Source of the DNA: Certhia americana
Taxonomy: Eukaryota > Chordata > Aves > Passeriformes > Certhiidae
Reading direction: 5' to 3'
Assembly (NCBI GenBank): GCA_018697195.1
Contig: CM031866.1
Location: 8,337,076-8,401,075, forward strand
Length of the DNA stretch: 64,000 bases
The notes beneath the pieces were generated by a model. The model saw nothing but the letters and a program-made list of their open reading frames with translations, was not told the origin of the DNA and searched no databases. The position numbers and the translations under genes were made by a program. Positions 36,101 through 51,100 of this stretch are shown here, one piece after another. Position 1 is the first letter of the stretch. Every line of letters begins with the position of its first letter.

Positions 36101-39100
36101 CTCTTGTCAGGATCATTTCTCTTCCAGAGCACCAACAGAACGAGCACAAAAGCAGATAAAACAGATGGAGAAGCCCAAGTACCAGTGAGTTCCTGTGGGT
36201 CATCATCTTGCTGCTGTAAGACATGACAGCAGAGAAATGACCTGAGGTCACCCATGGAGCAGGACACTGCCCTGGTCTCTGCAGGAATGTCTGAGTTGTC
36301 CTTGAGCAGATGGAGAAAGGTACATGACAAGGCTGCTTGAAAAGCAGGAATTCCCATCAGTAATTCTTGCAGCTCCTCCACAATAACAGTTTCTGTCTCC
36401 TTTCTGTGCACTGTTAATTCCAAAAATAATCAATGCCATTTTCCACAGTCTCACACATCCTCTTTCTCCAGCAGGCAAGGAAGGAAGAGATCTGTGGTTT
36501 CCCAAAACCCTTTTCAAAGGCTGAGTGCAGTGGGTTACTCTTCTCAGAATTACCCTTCTCAGGCTTAAGTTCCAAAACTCACAATCAGGAGCAGCCCATA
36601 GCTGTCCCATCACAGATAATCCATTTATATGCTGGTGAAAAATAAACCTAAATGAAATAACTTGATTGCTTGACTGCGAAAGTGTAATCAATAATAATCA
36701 AACCTAACACACCTACACACGGGAAAGAAGTACTGATTGTAAGAAAAAAATGTTAACGTGCTTTCCCAGTTCTGTGCAAACATTAATGATACTGCAATTT
36801 GTAGCTCAAGGACACACTTCTTCAATGGTATTTACCCTGAGCTCTAATGCCCTTTGAAAAACGATGCTCCATGAGGAATAATTCTTTAAAGTCTGCAAGT
36901 TGTCTGAGCTACTAACAGTAAAAATTGATATTAAGTTCTAATGGTTATAATTAAAGTTTACACCTCTACAGTTTATTTCATATTGGTATAATTTGGAATA
37001 GCTGCATTAGTCTTGCATTTAGGAACAAAAAAGCTTTTGTTCTGTCATACTGAATTTAGGAGTTGTAAAACTAGCATCACCCTTCTCACAATTAAAAGTC
37101 ACAGGATACCCAATTAATTATTAAAAATGAATGCACAAAGGAGACAGCTGCTGAGTTTTAGTTCCCTGACTATTTGCTGAGCATCATTTACATGCATTAT
37201 TATATCAAGCTGCAAAATGCTTTGAACATAAACAGAGGATGCCCAGCTGAGGGGCTGTGTAGTTATATGACAATATCTATCAGGCTTTACCTCAAAGACA
37301 AAACTGCTGCCATCACATATGGCGTGTGCTCTGAGGGAGTTTGGAATTTCTTCTACAGGAAGAATCCTTCACCTCCAAATTCAGAACTTGGGCACCAAGG
37401 ATTCAGCACCATTTGACTAGACAGGGCCACAATTCATGGCTGTGAAAAGTCATTTCCCACCAGGGGACCATCACCTCATTACTACTCCACTGCAGGTCAG
37501 CAGCTAAAGCCTTTCACTTGTCCTGTCTCTGGTGAAGCTGAGCAGCCTTCCTCTGGATCAAAACCTACACTCAGAGAACAGCTCTGCCACAGGAAAGATT
37601 TCTTCCTCTCAGGTGTCCATTCAACTCCCTCTATCACGCTTATATTAGAGTTAGTGAGAGAAAGAGAAAAGCAACAAAGCTAAATTATGAACATGAAAAT
37701 ACTTTCAAATCAGACATTTGTATTATTACCTCTCATTTGAAGTTACACATGATTGCAAACTACCTTCAACAGTTAAACTTGCATGCTGTATATAATAAAA
37801 GACCTTTTTGCCTGAAGAAATATTGCAGTTTGTACACAAATGCTTCTTGTTTATTACTTCTTGCTAGATCCGGCTGTTCTTTTCAAAATTGAAAAATTAA
37901 ATATGACGCCGTATTACACACAATCTGAAAGTCTCTGGTGGGTTTATGTAGAATTTTATATGAAGAAAAATGTGGAATAAAACAAATAGGCTTTGAAAGA
38001 AACCCCTCCAGATATTATGATTTCTATTTTAGTTCTGTATATCCAGCTATAATTCAAAATGCAACCTGCAATTTTGTTACAATCTTAAAAAACTAAATAT
38101 TTATCTGCTAAGGCATTTATATTCCAAGAAATTCTCTGAGAAAAAGATGTTTCTATAAATATAATTTTGGGATTTTGTTCTCATGATAATTCTTTGTTAA
38201 TCTATTTTTTTTTTTCAGATAATATAATTTTCTTTTGATGCGTTTTGTTACGGTGAAGCATTGCCTCAACCCTGGCAGTGTACAAAACCTGGAGAAGGTC
38301 TTGAGTAATCTGGCCTAGGGGGAGGCATCCCTGCCCATGGCAGGGGCTTTGGGACTGGATGATCTTTAAGGTCCATTCCAGCTCCTTACCACTCTGATTC
38401 CATGAACACAGCATGAGATGTCCATACTTTAAAGTAAAATCTACAGCTCACCAAACTAAAAACATCTCAAGATTTAAAATAAAAATGCTGAAAAATTATG
38501 TTAAGAAGATTAAGATTTATCCCTATTGCACAGGAACAGTACATTTTCCCATTGTTATATGAATTATAACAAACAAGCTTCAGAAAAATGCCATTATTTT
38601 ACTAACGTTTTGTACATCATATCCGCTGAATTACACTAGTTTTTCATATTTCACTACAGAAGGTTACTGAATATAAGAAGCTGCCAAAAATATCCCAGAT
38701 CAACAGAGAGCTGATAAAACTCTCAAAACAATTACCCTATTTTTTTTTTTATACATCCACTGGGTATTTTATAATACAAGTCAATGGGAGTCTTGCCAGC
38801 CAATACTTGCACACATGCTCTGACCTTCTGTTTCACTTGTTTTGCCCTTCTTTTGCAACACTCACTAACCAGGATTGAACCATCACAGTTTTTCTGTTGT
38901 TATTCAGCTACTGTTGAAAGAAGTGGCAGGCCAGCAAAACTCTCTTGTACATACCTGGCCAGGCAATAAGCCTGTGCTATTTAAAGGCTGAATGAAAGGT
39001 ATCATATTCTATTAAAGGCTTAAGAGCTTTTAATGACTCTTTACAAAGTTACAGCATTTATTTTGTTCTGGAGGACTAGCTGCTGAAATTATCTGTTGAA

Positions 39101-42100
39101 ACTTTAATGGGCTAGAAAATTCCTACATTTATCATAAATATGCACGCTGTCAAACCCATGAGGCAAAACCTAGATTTTTTTATTCTGACAAAAAAAAAAA
39201 GGCAAGGCTATGAAAAGATTTTAAATTTATATCCCCTCTCTCTTTAAAAAGGAGGCAAGCAATCAACTGGGAAAATGAATAGATTCATCCCAAAGTTAAC
39301 ACACAGAGAGCCAGGAAATAATGTAACTGTATGGCTACATTTCCCATAGAAACAGAACTGGGCCAAACTGCACAAATGCATTAAATACATCTTAAATACA
39401 GTACTCAGTACAAAATACTACATTCCTGTATGGTTAACACATAATAGTTACGCTTCTCTTAATAAATCATTAAAAAGTTCCAGCAATTTCCCTGCAGCCA
39501 TGTAAGTGTTTGATTTGGTTTAATGCAATGTGACAACACTAACAGTTTTCTCAAGGATCTTATTTAAGCCTGTAATAAACAAAGGGAAGAATAGGGTGGC
39601 TGGCAGGACGAAGTCAAATCTCCATGCAGTAATCAACGTCCTGAGGGGAGGGGGAAATTTTCTTCTTTATCCTTTTTCAGAATGCTCTATCAGATTAGAA
39701 ACCAAGATTTCAGCCTCTTTACTAGATGAAGAGTAGTTTAACCTCAAATATCTGTAATTCCCTGTTGTGTGCTTCCAAGTTCTACTACAATGCTATGCAT
39801 ATTACTTGTTTTTCTTCCTTCCTGATTGCTATATTTCATATACATTGCTAACTCCCACACTCAAAAAAAAAAAAAGGTTACCACTAGTTCATGTATTGCA
39901 GACCACCAAGAACTTGACCTACAACACAGCTTAATGTCTTGCATCTTAATAAACTCTTTAAGGAATACACACTGGCACAGCCAGCTGCACAAAGGTTGCC
40001 ACCATGATAGAAAAGTACTCTTTAAGAATAAAATATTCTCCTTTACTAACTAGGTGAATAGGGAGCTATAAGGCACCCCTGTGATTGACTTCTAGAGATT
40101 TTCTAAAGGTCTGGATGCTCAGAAGAAAAAGCAGTGCCCCACACTGAGAAGCTAAACCAAGATGTGCATTTTCAAATACAGATCTAAACAAAAGATTAAA
40201 GAAACACAGTACCTGGCCCTTGGGTACAAATTCATGTGCAAATGAAAATAGGTAATATACACCTGAATAGATATTTCCTCCTAAAATACCCCTACAAAAA
40301 CAAAGAAAAAAAACAAGCTATGAAAGTGTACTGGTACTTGGACCTCTTCTTTTAATTAAACTGACATAGCTCATTCTATCCTAATGCTTTGGAGAAAATA
40401 CAAATCCCTCATTTTAGAGGTTAAGCACTCAACAACAGCAGGAACTCTGGAGTCACCTCAGTATGTTGTGTTTTCAAAGAAAACAAAAATTTTCTTGCTC
40501 TGATGTACTTTAACGAAAAAAGATTTATTCTGCCCTCCAAAATAAATAGAGGGTCTACTACAAAGTGCAGATGTTTCAGTCACACAAATACAGAGCACTC
40601 TGGCTCACCTCCAGCAAATCTTTTAAGTTCATCCTCAGCAGGTGCTGAAGTGCTTTTCTGGACGAAGCCCTGAGTGCTCAGCACCTTGCAGTGGCAAGCT
40701 CAGAGGGTCATCACCTTCACATGAAGCATTTTCTAGCTTTTTCTTCTGCTAAACTTTCAGCTAACAGTGTCACAAATTTCCCCAAAGCATTTGGTAAAAT
40801 GGTAGAAAAGATCTCTGACAGCAGCAGCAGGAACTGGGGTTTTCGCTGAAAAAATTAATCAAGCAGCTGAATTGGGTTCTACTGCTATTTAATCAAAATT
40901 ATGGTGTGCAAGAAGCTGTGCCCTAGAAATCAAATACTTGTTATTGCTCCCATGGCTGCATAAGTGCTATAAAATCTCTCTGAATTTAACAATGCGTATA
41001 CAGAGGTATTTAAGAAAGTGCAGCTTTCTCTTTTGGTAACGGTTCACACATAATTATAAAACATAATAACATTTTGGAATTTATGTGAGACATATACACA
41101 TTAAAAATTATAATCATATTGAGGATACAAAATTCAAGCAGCATTCTGTCAGTACCCATGGCAGAGTACATTTCTATAGAAATTCAGGGAACCAAAGAAG
41201 TGTTGCATAAAATTGGATGATTCACCCATAATTCATTACCTACAACAAACAGCTGAACCAAAACTCCAAAAAGCTACATTCATGGACAGAGGAATTCACA
41301 TCCTAATGTTTCACTTAAGATGTCTACTCTCAGATATTTAAAGTAGAAACATAAAGAACTGTAGGACGTGGTTGTACTTCAAAGATATCTCATGACTATG
41401 CTTACACTATCAATTTCCTTAGGGATTTCTGATGGACCCAATAGCAAATCTTGTCCCAGCAGCCAACAAAATTAAAATACCAAAAATCTTATTATCGTTG
41501 TAAAATATGAAGGATTTTAAACATATGTAGAGAAATGTGTTATATTTAAAGACACATCAAGATAAATATTAAAATTTTTTAAAACGTATTTTCTAATGCT
41601 GAAAATTTTATACAACTTATGAAATATAAAAACTGAGCCCCATTTCATTTTCCAGGTTTTGGTAGGAAATTCCTTTATACAACAAAAAAAATCCCCAAAA
41701 CCAAGGCCATCTAAAGGACACCAGGAATCTCAAGGGCCTGTTTCCCAAGAAGGAAAACATACTTTTTCTACCAAGAGATCTCTGAATCATACAAACAAAG
41801 TTAAAAAAATGCATGAGAGTACTGCCAGAATGTTTATATTCATGAAGAACATTCCTATCTCACTAATATTTATGAACCCACTACTTTACTACTTGTAACT
41901 TCTCAGGGAAACAGGAGCAACAAGATCGCAGAAGATTATTTTTAGGAAGACAGATGAACTGAGGTACACCAGCTAGAGAGGAATAGAAGAGAAAGGTGTT
42001 TGCAATGTGGCTCGCCTGGGAGTGGGGGATCTGAGAGTGCCCCCAAACACATCTGTCCCACACAGAGGTGTTCTGTGAGCTGCCAGGGCAACACGAGCTC

Positions 42101-45100
42101 AGCATCGAACACGTCACTGTTGAAGGGTCCTGTGCAGATCTATGCCAAGTTATTATTCAATCTAACACAGAGCAAACTCTTCACATTTGAGCATGATCCA
42201 AAGCGTAGAGAAGCCCAAGCTGGCCATCAACTGAGACCTCTACAGTCAATCCTTCAGCTGCCAACACCAACAGGAATGGACACAGCCCATCGAAAGTCCC
42301 CATCTGCTCCTGCAGAGAGAAATGCCCATTGCCACCAGGGAATGTCAGCCCTGCAGCTCCCACATGGAATCAATGAACAGCCACAGCTGCCGAGCAGCAG
42401 CATCACAGCTCTGGCAAAGGCTCCCAAGGGGCAGCTTAGCTCTGCTCAGAAAGGAAGCTCCCATAGAGCAATCCATGTGTTCTGGGATTGAGAAAGCCCT
42501 GACAAGACTGGCACATACAGGAAGACTAAGCAATGACAGCACTCCCCACTAATGGAGGGGCTTCAGCAGGCAGTCCAGACACACCACACAATCCAAGATG
42601 CCCTTTGGCAAAACCCTCTCACCAACCCATCAGCCAGAGGTTCTGCTTTCCCACTGATGTGTGATGCTCATACCTATGCAGACATGAATTTCTGCTGCTT
42701 TCAACTCTTTGATAAACAGCCGTGCTCTACCACTTAGTGTGAACTACCTTAGATCAACTTGTATGAATAAGGACTCCTGAAGAGACCTGAGTACATGTCA
42801 ATGCATTTAATCAGCCTTTGCTTAGGAAACCCCATCAAAGAAAAAGGCAGAGAGGCCAAGAACATGACAAACAAGGTTATTGGTTGAGGAATGTGTCTTT
42901 TCTTGCGGAAGGACTTACACAATCTAAAAACAAACAAAAAAAACCCAAAAAAACCCCCAAAAAAAGGGAAGAAAATAGTTTAGAGTGTTATTAGTCGAAC
43001 AGCCAGATTTTATGTAGTCTAAACAAAAGATTCTGCCATGTGGGAGGATTATCACAACAGAGATTTTTCAGAAGAGAAGGGCAGCCGTTTTAACCAAGCT
43101 AATGAGGGCTTTACACAAAGATCTGCTACACAACATCTGTGATGTGGGTGTCTGACCAGAGCTCTAAGTTCCCAGCATCCTTGCAATTCTTTCTGCTGAC
43201 AGAAACTCTGGGATGCATTAAACAGTTTTTTATTCCTGCTTTTTCAAGAAAAAGAAAGAAAGCAAAAGGAAAACAGAGCTGAGTATATTAAAGGTCTTGA
43301 CAAATTGAGAAGTTCTGTGCAAGTGCTTTAGAAACTCATCATCTCTCAAGAAAGCAGAAGATACATAACACCTCTTGGTCTTAAAAAAGGTCTACTATTG
43401 ACTAGGTAAGATGAAGTACCTGGCATTAAACAACTAAGTCATCTGTAAAAACAGGCCAATATGTGCCAGACATGGTCCTGCATTTTATGAAAATCAATAA
43501 TAGCACCTACTGAAGATTTATTTGATATTTCCTATATCTGTTTAAAAAAAATTAATCTTGTTTCTTTGACAGTGATACTGAGAACTTACCACATGATTCC
43601 TACACTCTTCCTAGTGTATTCCTTGTATGTAATTTTTGACAGAATTAGGCACAAAATTACATATGGCTTGGTTTGGGTGGGGGTTTTTTATTAATTTAGT
43701 AACCGAAACATCAGACATTGAATTCAAGCTCTGATACTGCATAAAGTTGTTCTACAAGTAAGTCTGTGCCAGAAAGAGAATTTTAAGTAGGGTCAGGAAT
43801 GCTGAGCACTTGATGTTCCTTAGTCAACACTCAAAATCCTGCACCCAGCTGATCTAGTGTACACACAATCATGAAGCCTTTTAAATTAACCTTATTAACC
43901 AAATCCAGCCAAAGTATGTGTAAATATAGACTGTGTAATCTTGACTTACAAAGAAGTCTGCACATTGAGAAGGGTGCTGTCTCTTGTTCTAAGCAAGCTT
44001 GTCCTTTGAAAGATCTTAGCATATTTCAGAATATTTTATCCTCATGATGTAATGGACAGCTTCACCCTTTCTGTGACACTCCAAAGGTCTCAAGTGTCTC
44101 ATTAAAAGCAAGCCTGTGCTACTTGTGCTGCTTTTCCACATGTCTGGATTCCAGACTTTCTGCTCTCAGCAAGAACTACTTTTTAGCTGCTGCTATAGCT
44201 TTGGATGCTTCAGGAAACATAGGGAACAAATTCAGACAGGCTGAAACCACACATCCAAGCTCCTAACGCAACATTAGTGTAGGGGAGGAACTAAAAGACT
44301 AAACACTAGAATTTGGGTTAAACCTGACCAGTCCTTGGCCAAACAGTAAATAACTGCTAACTCTGAAATGAGAATGCCAGAGTCCCAGATCTTCACTCTT
44401 TGCCCTGAGGAATGCAGTCTTAAAATATTCTATCTGTATTTCTGAGCAGGCAAGACAAGGAAGTTATGTTTATGGGACAAAAATTGAGAATTCCACAATT
44501 TATTTATTATGCTAATACAATTTATTTATTTATTGTGAGAATGTAATTCCAGATTTTGTTGCAAAAATTAAAACATGAATGTACAATCTATGCAAGAGAG
44601 ATTTTACTGTGCATAGTCTGTAGAAAAGTCTTTTTATCTATTTTCCATAGTTAAAATAGATATGACTAGATGGTTTCAAGTTTTCAAATTTTGAGTGGTA
44701 ATACCTAAATTCTGCAAACGATGTGTCAAAGGACATTTTTTCCCATGCAGGTCAGAAGGCCCAAGGATCAACAACTTTTTCTTTTGCTTCAATAAATACA
44801 GGCAAGTAATGAAAAACAATAAAACAAACAAAAAAAAATACGAAAAGAAGATACAATAGTGGTATTTGTGAAATAACTCAGTGGCTGGAATGTCCTTTTG
44901 AATTTTATATGGATTTTCTTCAAAATAATAGAATTAATCAACAGCTTTTGTACACACGCACATGTGCATATGCACACTCCCATATTCCCTTAAGTAAGCC
45001 AAGAGGTATTAGAGACCTGGATGCTTTTGAACATCCCACCAAGTGCTTATCTAAATCTCTAGGCATGTAAATACTTCTTAAGAGTCTAACCCAAGAGACT

Positions 45101-48100
45101 CATCAGAGAAGCACACAGGACTCAACACTGCCAAGATATGAGCTCTGTTTCATTTCAGATTCTAGTCATAAACAGCTGAGAGCAGCTAAACTACTATTAC
45201 TGCATTATTACTACTTAATGTCTTCTTTTCAAGAAATACTTTGTCCTTGAGTTTCATCTGGTGCAGCAGAGCAAATGCTTCTGTTATTTACATTCAAAAA
45301 TAATTTCTGGATAGGTTGTGGGTATTTTCTTAATCAATCTATACATCCAAATCACAGAACCATCAGTCTGCCTTAAGGGCACACGCAGTTTAGGGCAGCT
45401 TCTGTGTACAGTCTACAGTTATCACAAAGAACACTACAGAAATTGCCAATATTTAAACTACTCCTTGGCTATGGAGTTACCTGTATGTGTTTGGACCCAT
45501 CACCTCCTTGCAAAATACAATGTATATGGCAAGATCCATAGCACTGTGGCCTAACACATTACAAACAGGATTAAGAATTCTGACAATCAGCAAATACTTT
45601 TTTCACAAATACTTTTTTCACAAAAATGAGCTAGATGCTTAAAAAGTACACAAAAAGCTGAATACTCTAGAAAGAAGGCAGACTTGCACAACAAAGCTCG
45701 GATTGATGGCTCCTGGCTTGGAAGCACTCTGCCAGTGCAAATGAAAAGATACCTTTTGCAAAAAAACACTGCATGATTATTTGCAACGGCAATCCTACCT
45801 ACCCTACTAATATTATAATTTAATATTATGCAATAATATTAAATTATACACAGAAGTCCCATCTCTACAGCATTCTTTTTTTCTGCAATGAATGCACTGA
45901 TTTCTTCCAGGAGTCAACTATATGCCTCCTTTTGTTACTTCTCAAATCCCAGTTCTCTGCACTTGCAAAATTAGCTCGAGCTGGCACTTCTCTCACCAGT
46001 ATGACCAGTGCCAGTTTGCAAATATGAAGTTTTAAAGGAAACCATGGCAGATATTACTGCTTTTGAAAGGGTAACATATTTAATGTTCCATAATAATTTA
46101 ATTCTGAGTCCTATTTAAAATATTAGCACTTTAAATTCCTGTACTTCATTTGTGAACTTATTTGAATTTAGCTCTATTTTCAAAAAGGTTTTCTACAATT
46201 TCTTCTTTTAGCCTGAGGACCCCAGTTTCAGGACAGTTCAGACACTGGAGAAGAGCTACAGGAATGGAACATGCCCCTGGCAAGAAGGGATGTAGCAATT
46301 CAGAGCATTCCCTAAGCAGCCACTACCAGCTGTGTTCCCAGGGTCCCAGTGACAATTTACAGACTGCAGAAGCTCCTGTGCAAGGCTGAAGTACAAACAC
46401 TGCTTCCCTTCCTGGGAGAGACAGCAAAACTGATGCTCCTCTGTCCCATCAGGGTTAAATCAATGCCACAGGTTCAAATACCAGGACAAAGCCTGCTCTT
46501 TGTTAGGCTGTCACCATCTGAGAAAGAGAAGAGTTTGGCTCGGTTCTCAAAAACTGAAACAAGAAGGAGGGAAGGGAAGAGCAAGGAAATCACTTTTCCA
46601 CTGACACTGATTGTATTACCCCCAGTTCTGTGCCAGGGCAGCCAGCTCTGTTCAGGCACTCACCTCCTGTGTCAGGTTTTCCTGGCAGTGTTCTGGGTGT
46701 GCTCACCTCACCTTGCAGCACAGGAGTACAGAGCTGTCACTCCCGTCCATCTCTTGAATATTTCTGCTAGGCTTTGTAAATTTTCTCTCTTACAGAGTTA
46801 AGCTAGCTAAGCATCCCGAGAAATGTTTTCTCCTCATTAACTCACCACTGATACCTTAGCACCTTTCTTGTTTTCATTTTAATCTCTTTTCACTAGCACT
46901 GCTTCCATTTAGTTTGTTTTTCTCTCAGTTGCCTCACCCCTCATTATCACTTACCTCTTTGCCTTAGGATTCTTACAGTTTCCATTTTGTTCTAACATAC
47001 ACTTCTCTCCACCTCTGCTGGATGCATGGCCTGCTCAAAACCTGAGCAAAATCCATACACACACACTTTTCCCAGGTGATCTAATCTTGATGTTAGTTCC
47101 AGCACCAAGCCCAACTCAAAAAACAAAAAAACTACCAGGTTTTTTTCCTTTTTTTTTTTTTAAAAAACAAAAAAAAAAAAAAAAAAAAAAAAATGTTCCC
47201 ACAGCTAGGAGCAGTGGCTTGATAAATTGTTCAGAAAAATGATATTAGGCAGGAAATGAAACATTTTAGAATGACCAGTTACTTTGTGCATCTACAGATG
47301 ATAAAAATTCCTTCAACCTTCCATTTAAATATTCTCTCTCACAAGCCAACCCCTCCCTCCCTTTTTTCTGCTAGTGTCTCTTTTCTGTTCCCATCAAGAG
47401 ACGCATATACTTTTGTTCTCTTCAGGGCTCTGTTCAAGAGTCATTTATTGGTACACTCTCATGTCCTTTTATCAAAGTAGAAGACTGGTTTATCCTGGTA
47501 ATTTGTAATTTCAAGGTTAAAAGAACAAAGAGTCCTAGGACAGAAATACTGTAGAGAACAGCCCAGAGAAGATCATGTACTTGCTGTTATTTTGAGAAAC
47601 AGAAAATAACAAAAGGAGCAGGAAGAAAACAGCCAGAAAGAGATAAAAACTACCTTTGCTTTCAAGGAGGGTTGCAATAAATTTTTCCTTGAAAATCCAC
47701 CTTCTATCAGCTTTGTTTCCTATCACATAGATATGCAACCTTTATGACTCCACATTTCATTAAATTTGACCTTCTGCCTTTAAATTGCAAAAGCACTTTC
47801 CCTCAGATGCCCAGACATCTGAACATAAGAAGACAACAGATAAGCATCACCACTTGCACTGTGAACACTTGCCAAATGGCTTATAAAGTACTGAGGGCCA
47901 CGCTCAGAAAATGCAGTACACCTTGGTTCTAAACCACCTGCAAGAGTAGAGGCTTTTGATCAGAAATCTGTCACTTAGGCAAAATACCATCAGCATGTGT
48001 TAAACCCTTCATTTTGTAAATGGGACTTGAATCTCCTCCTGCCTTCAGACTGTCAGCAGCAAAACACTTCCTTGATTTAAGCTTCAGGTGATACCTGCAG

Positions 48101-51100
48101 CTCTACCAGGTAATGTTAAATATATGATCTAGGAGCATATAGAATATTTAATGTAATTGTAGCAGAAAAATGTTTAAAGGAATGTATTCCACCGCTTAAT
48201 AAACGTAAAAAGCTAAACCCTTTCTCTTATAATGTGTACAGTACTTGTTTTGAGATAATTTTCTTTACCAAGTTTTTTGACAGAAGAATATTAAGCAATG
48301 AGTAATCGCATGCAGACAATTATGGCAGGACCCTCAAATGTAGTTGTAAAAACTACCTTTTATTTCTTTCCCATAACACAGAGCAGCTTTCTCTGCTTCC
48401 TAATACACGCATTCCTTATTCTTTTTAGCTACTAGCACAGACTTTAAACATTAGCCACTGAACAATGTGAAAGGAAATGTGTTGTACATTTAAAGGAAAG
48501 GGCAGCTGTCACAAAGCAGATGCCTGATTCCAGCCAGGGAGACCTAGAACAGCATCTAAGTGGCAGTGGCCCAGTGCTGGCTCCAATAAAGAACAACTTA
48601 AACACAACTCTTCCCCCTCTGCCCCCCTCTTCACAAATGAGCTGGACCACCCAGTGATTAATGGAACTTGTTATTAACTTACCCAGACAATCTGCTGCAG
48701 TAACATCATTATCCTGAAATTGGACTTTTACCTCTGGGTCCTACAGGCTCTTATATCAGCTGAACTGGGACAGAGCCACTGCTTCTAGGTCTGTAATTCT
48801 GAGATACAGCGCTTGTCCTAAAGTCTTAAATGCTTTAAACTTGCAATCCCTATCAGACTTGGCATCCTTCCCAGGTGCACCCACTAACACTGCAATTTTC
48901 ACTTCAACTGTTGGACCACACCAGTGGGATTAAAAAGTAAGGAACACACGCTTCACAAAGGCAATTCTAAACCACAGTGCTTTTACACTTGATGCCTTCG
49001 GTAGCTACTGAACTTTGAAGGCAGCAAAAACATTGGGAACTATCTTCCAGAAACTGCATCCATATCATGGCAAACTCAGTTTTTCAAGTTACCTACATGC
49101 CACCTACTCCTCCTTGCCTACAAGTCAAATTTGTGGCAAAACCTAGACACATTTCAACAACAAAAATCGTATTCTTAAATAAAGCCTTCATCTCTATGCC
49201 ACTGCATAAGCCATGGAGCTCCAGCAACTCTCTCATGCTTCCTCCAGACTTGTTGCCATTCTCTGCACAGAAAGATTTCCCACTGCCCTTTCATGACTTC
49301 AAATGTGGTCCTTCCAAGCAGCACTAAATGATCTTTCCCATTTATTGCAACTGTTCAGCCAGAACATAAACAATTGTTCAGAAGCAAGCCCAAATAAATG
49401 CAGCTCTGAGGGCAGCATTTCTACACATGCCAAAACAGCCACTCCAATTTGACAACCACACTTAGTCTTTAATCAAATATAAAAAAGCATTGAAAAAGGA
49501 GAGTAAGATACTGACCCCTGAGAAAATGGAGGCAAATGGCACAAATCAAACAGATCGTTAGCATGAGATGTACATACACCAATGCAATGTTGTCTATGGG
49601 CTTAGATGCATACAGATTTTGAAGAAAACCAGTATCATGGACAAAGGATGGTCTTGTCCATATATGAATAAAGTAGGAGACTCTAGACTCTATAATGTGA
49701 TTTTGCATTTCTATAGAAGTGACTCATTTCGCACCAGGCAGTGACACATCACACTATTACTGAGCATTTTAGTCCAACTTGTCTGCTACAGCTATTCTTT
49801 AGCACATGCATTGTACAACAAAAACTACTTTGTACTGCAAAACCTTGAACTCTTCCTGACAAACCTCCACTGTTTCCTAAAGAACTCAACGGTGATGCTT
49901 ACACATGCATTTATACATCTGGAAATTCAAAGTCATCATTATTGTACATATCTCTAAAGGAAAACATCTTTGTAAGAATTCAAATATAATAAACTAACCT
50001 ATCTAAATTTTTGGACAAAGACACATGATTTGCTCTGCACGCCCACTTATGAAAATGTCTCAGTGTCAGACTTAAGACTGTCCACTTTTCAGAAGAAAAG
50101 ATATAGGTGCTTTTAATGAGGAAAAACTAATTACACTAAAGTCTGTGACAGTAATTTAAATTAATTGATGTAAGAGTTCAAATAGCCAAGTACAATGACA
50201 TACATGAAACCATGAATCTCTATGCTGACAGAATCACACTTTTACTTCCATATTTCATTTTTCAAATCTAAAATACTGTTTTAGTATTTATCTAATCTGT
50301 TTAAAATCTTGTTTGTGAAAGTAAGTGTACCCTAAAAAGAGAAAAGCCACCAAAGGGCCGTAAAAAATACCTGTAGTGATTATTCTTCCTAACTTTTCAA
50401 TTTCACTGACTTCTCACTCCGTTCCAAACTCTTGCTTAAAGAAACCATTCTGAATTTGAAAAGTAAGTTTTGGGGGTTTTTATTCTAAACTATGGTCTTC
50501 CATCTCATTATATTGGCAGTTGCTCATCCAGCCAATATAATGAGACAGAATGTGCATGAGCACTGCAGACAAGCAGAGGCAGTGGGTGCATCCCACAGAG
50601 AGCCCATCCTCCTCAGGGTGACAAAGACAAGCAGCACTTCAGTGCCTGTCAGAACCATTTTCTGCCTCTCTTTCAGCATCTTGTTTCAGGTACAACTGGG
50701 CAATATTTCATCCTGCTTCCTCTGCATGGAAAGGAGTTGGAGCTATGAACGACAAGTTACACACTGTGTGCATTCCACTGGCTGTTACCACATTAACACT
50801 TCTTCCTCCCTCCACAGGTTCCAAGTGCAAAATTTCACTTGGCAGCAATACCATTCTGATTTGGCCTTAAAACAATTCCCCTTTCTAAAGTTGTTCCCTA
50901 TGTTTGTAAGGAAGGTGTGGTTTCCTCTGGACATACTCATATATACCCACTTCAAAATAAGAAAGGGTGATTGCTCTATAAACCAAAATCCTTAAAATCA
51001 GAGATTTAAATAACCCCATCACACACTTCCTTTCCAAGTAATATGAGAACTTTTCATGTTATCTTCTTACTCCTCACTCCTGTGTGATTTAAGATGTTTC

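Noticed and set aside
42000..42491. 163-codon + strand open frame in SH3GL3 intron 1
   Set aside because: No domain, no plausible splice partners, and a low-information Ser/Gln/Pro-rich composition. Chance is the best explanation.
47141..47193. Poly(T)/poly(A) pair as a processed pseudogene tail
   Set aside because: No coding remnant or target-site duplication is recognisable on either side.
50492..50995. 167-codon + strand open frame in SH3GL3 intron 1
   Set aside because: The predicted peptide resembles no family I know and begins across the hairpin. Nothing supports transcription.
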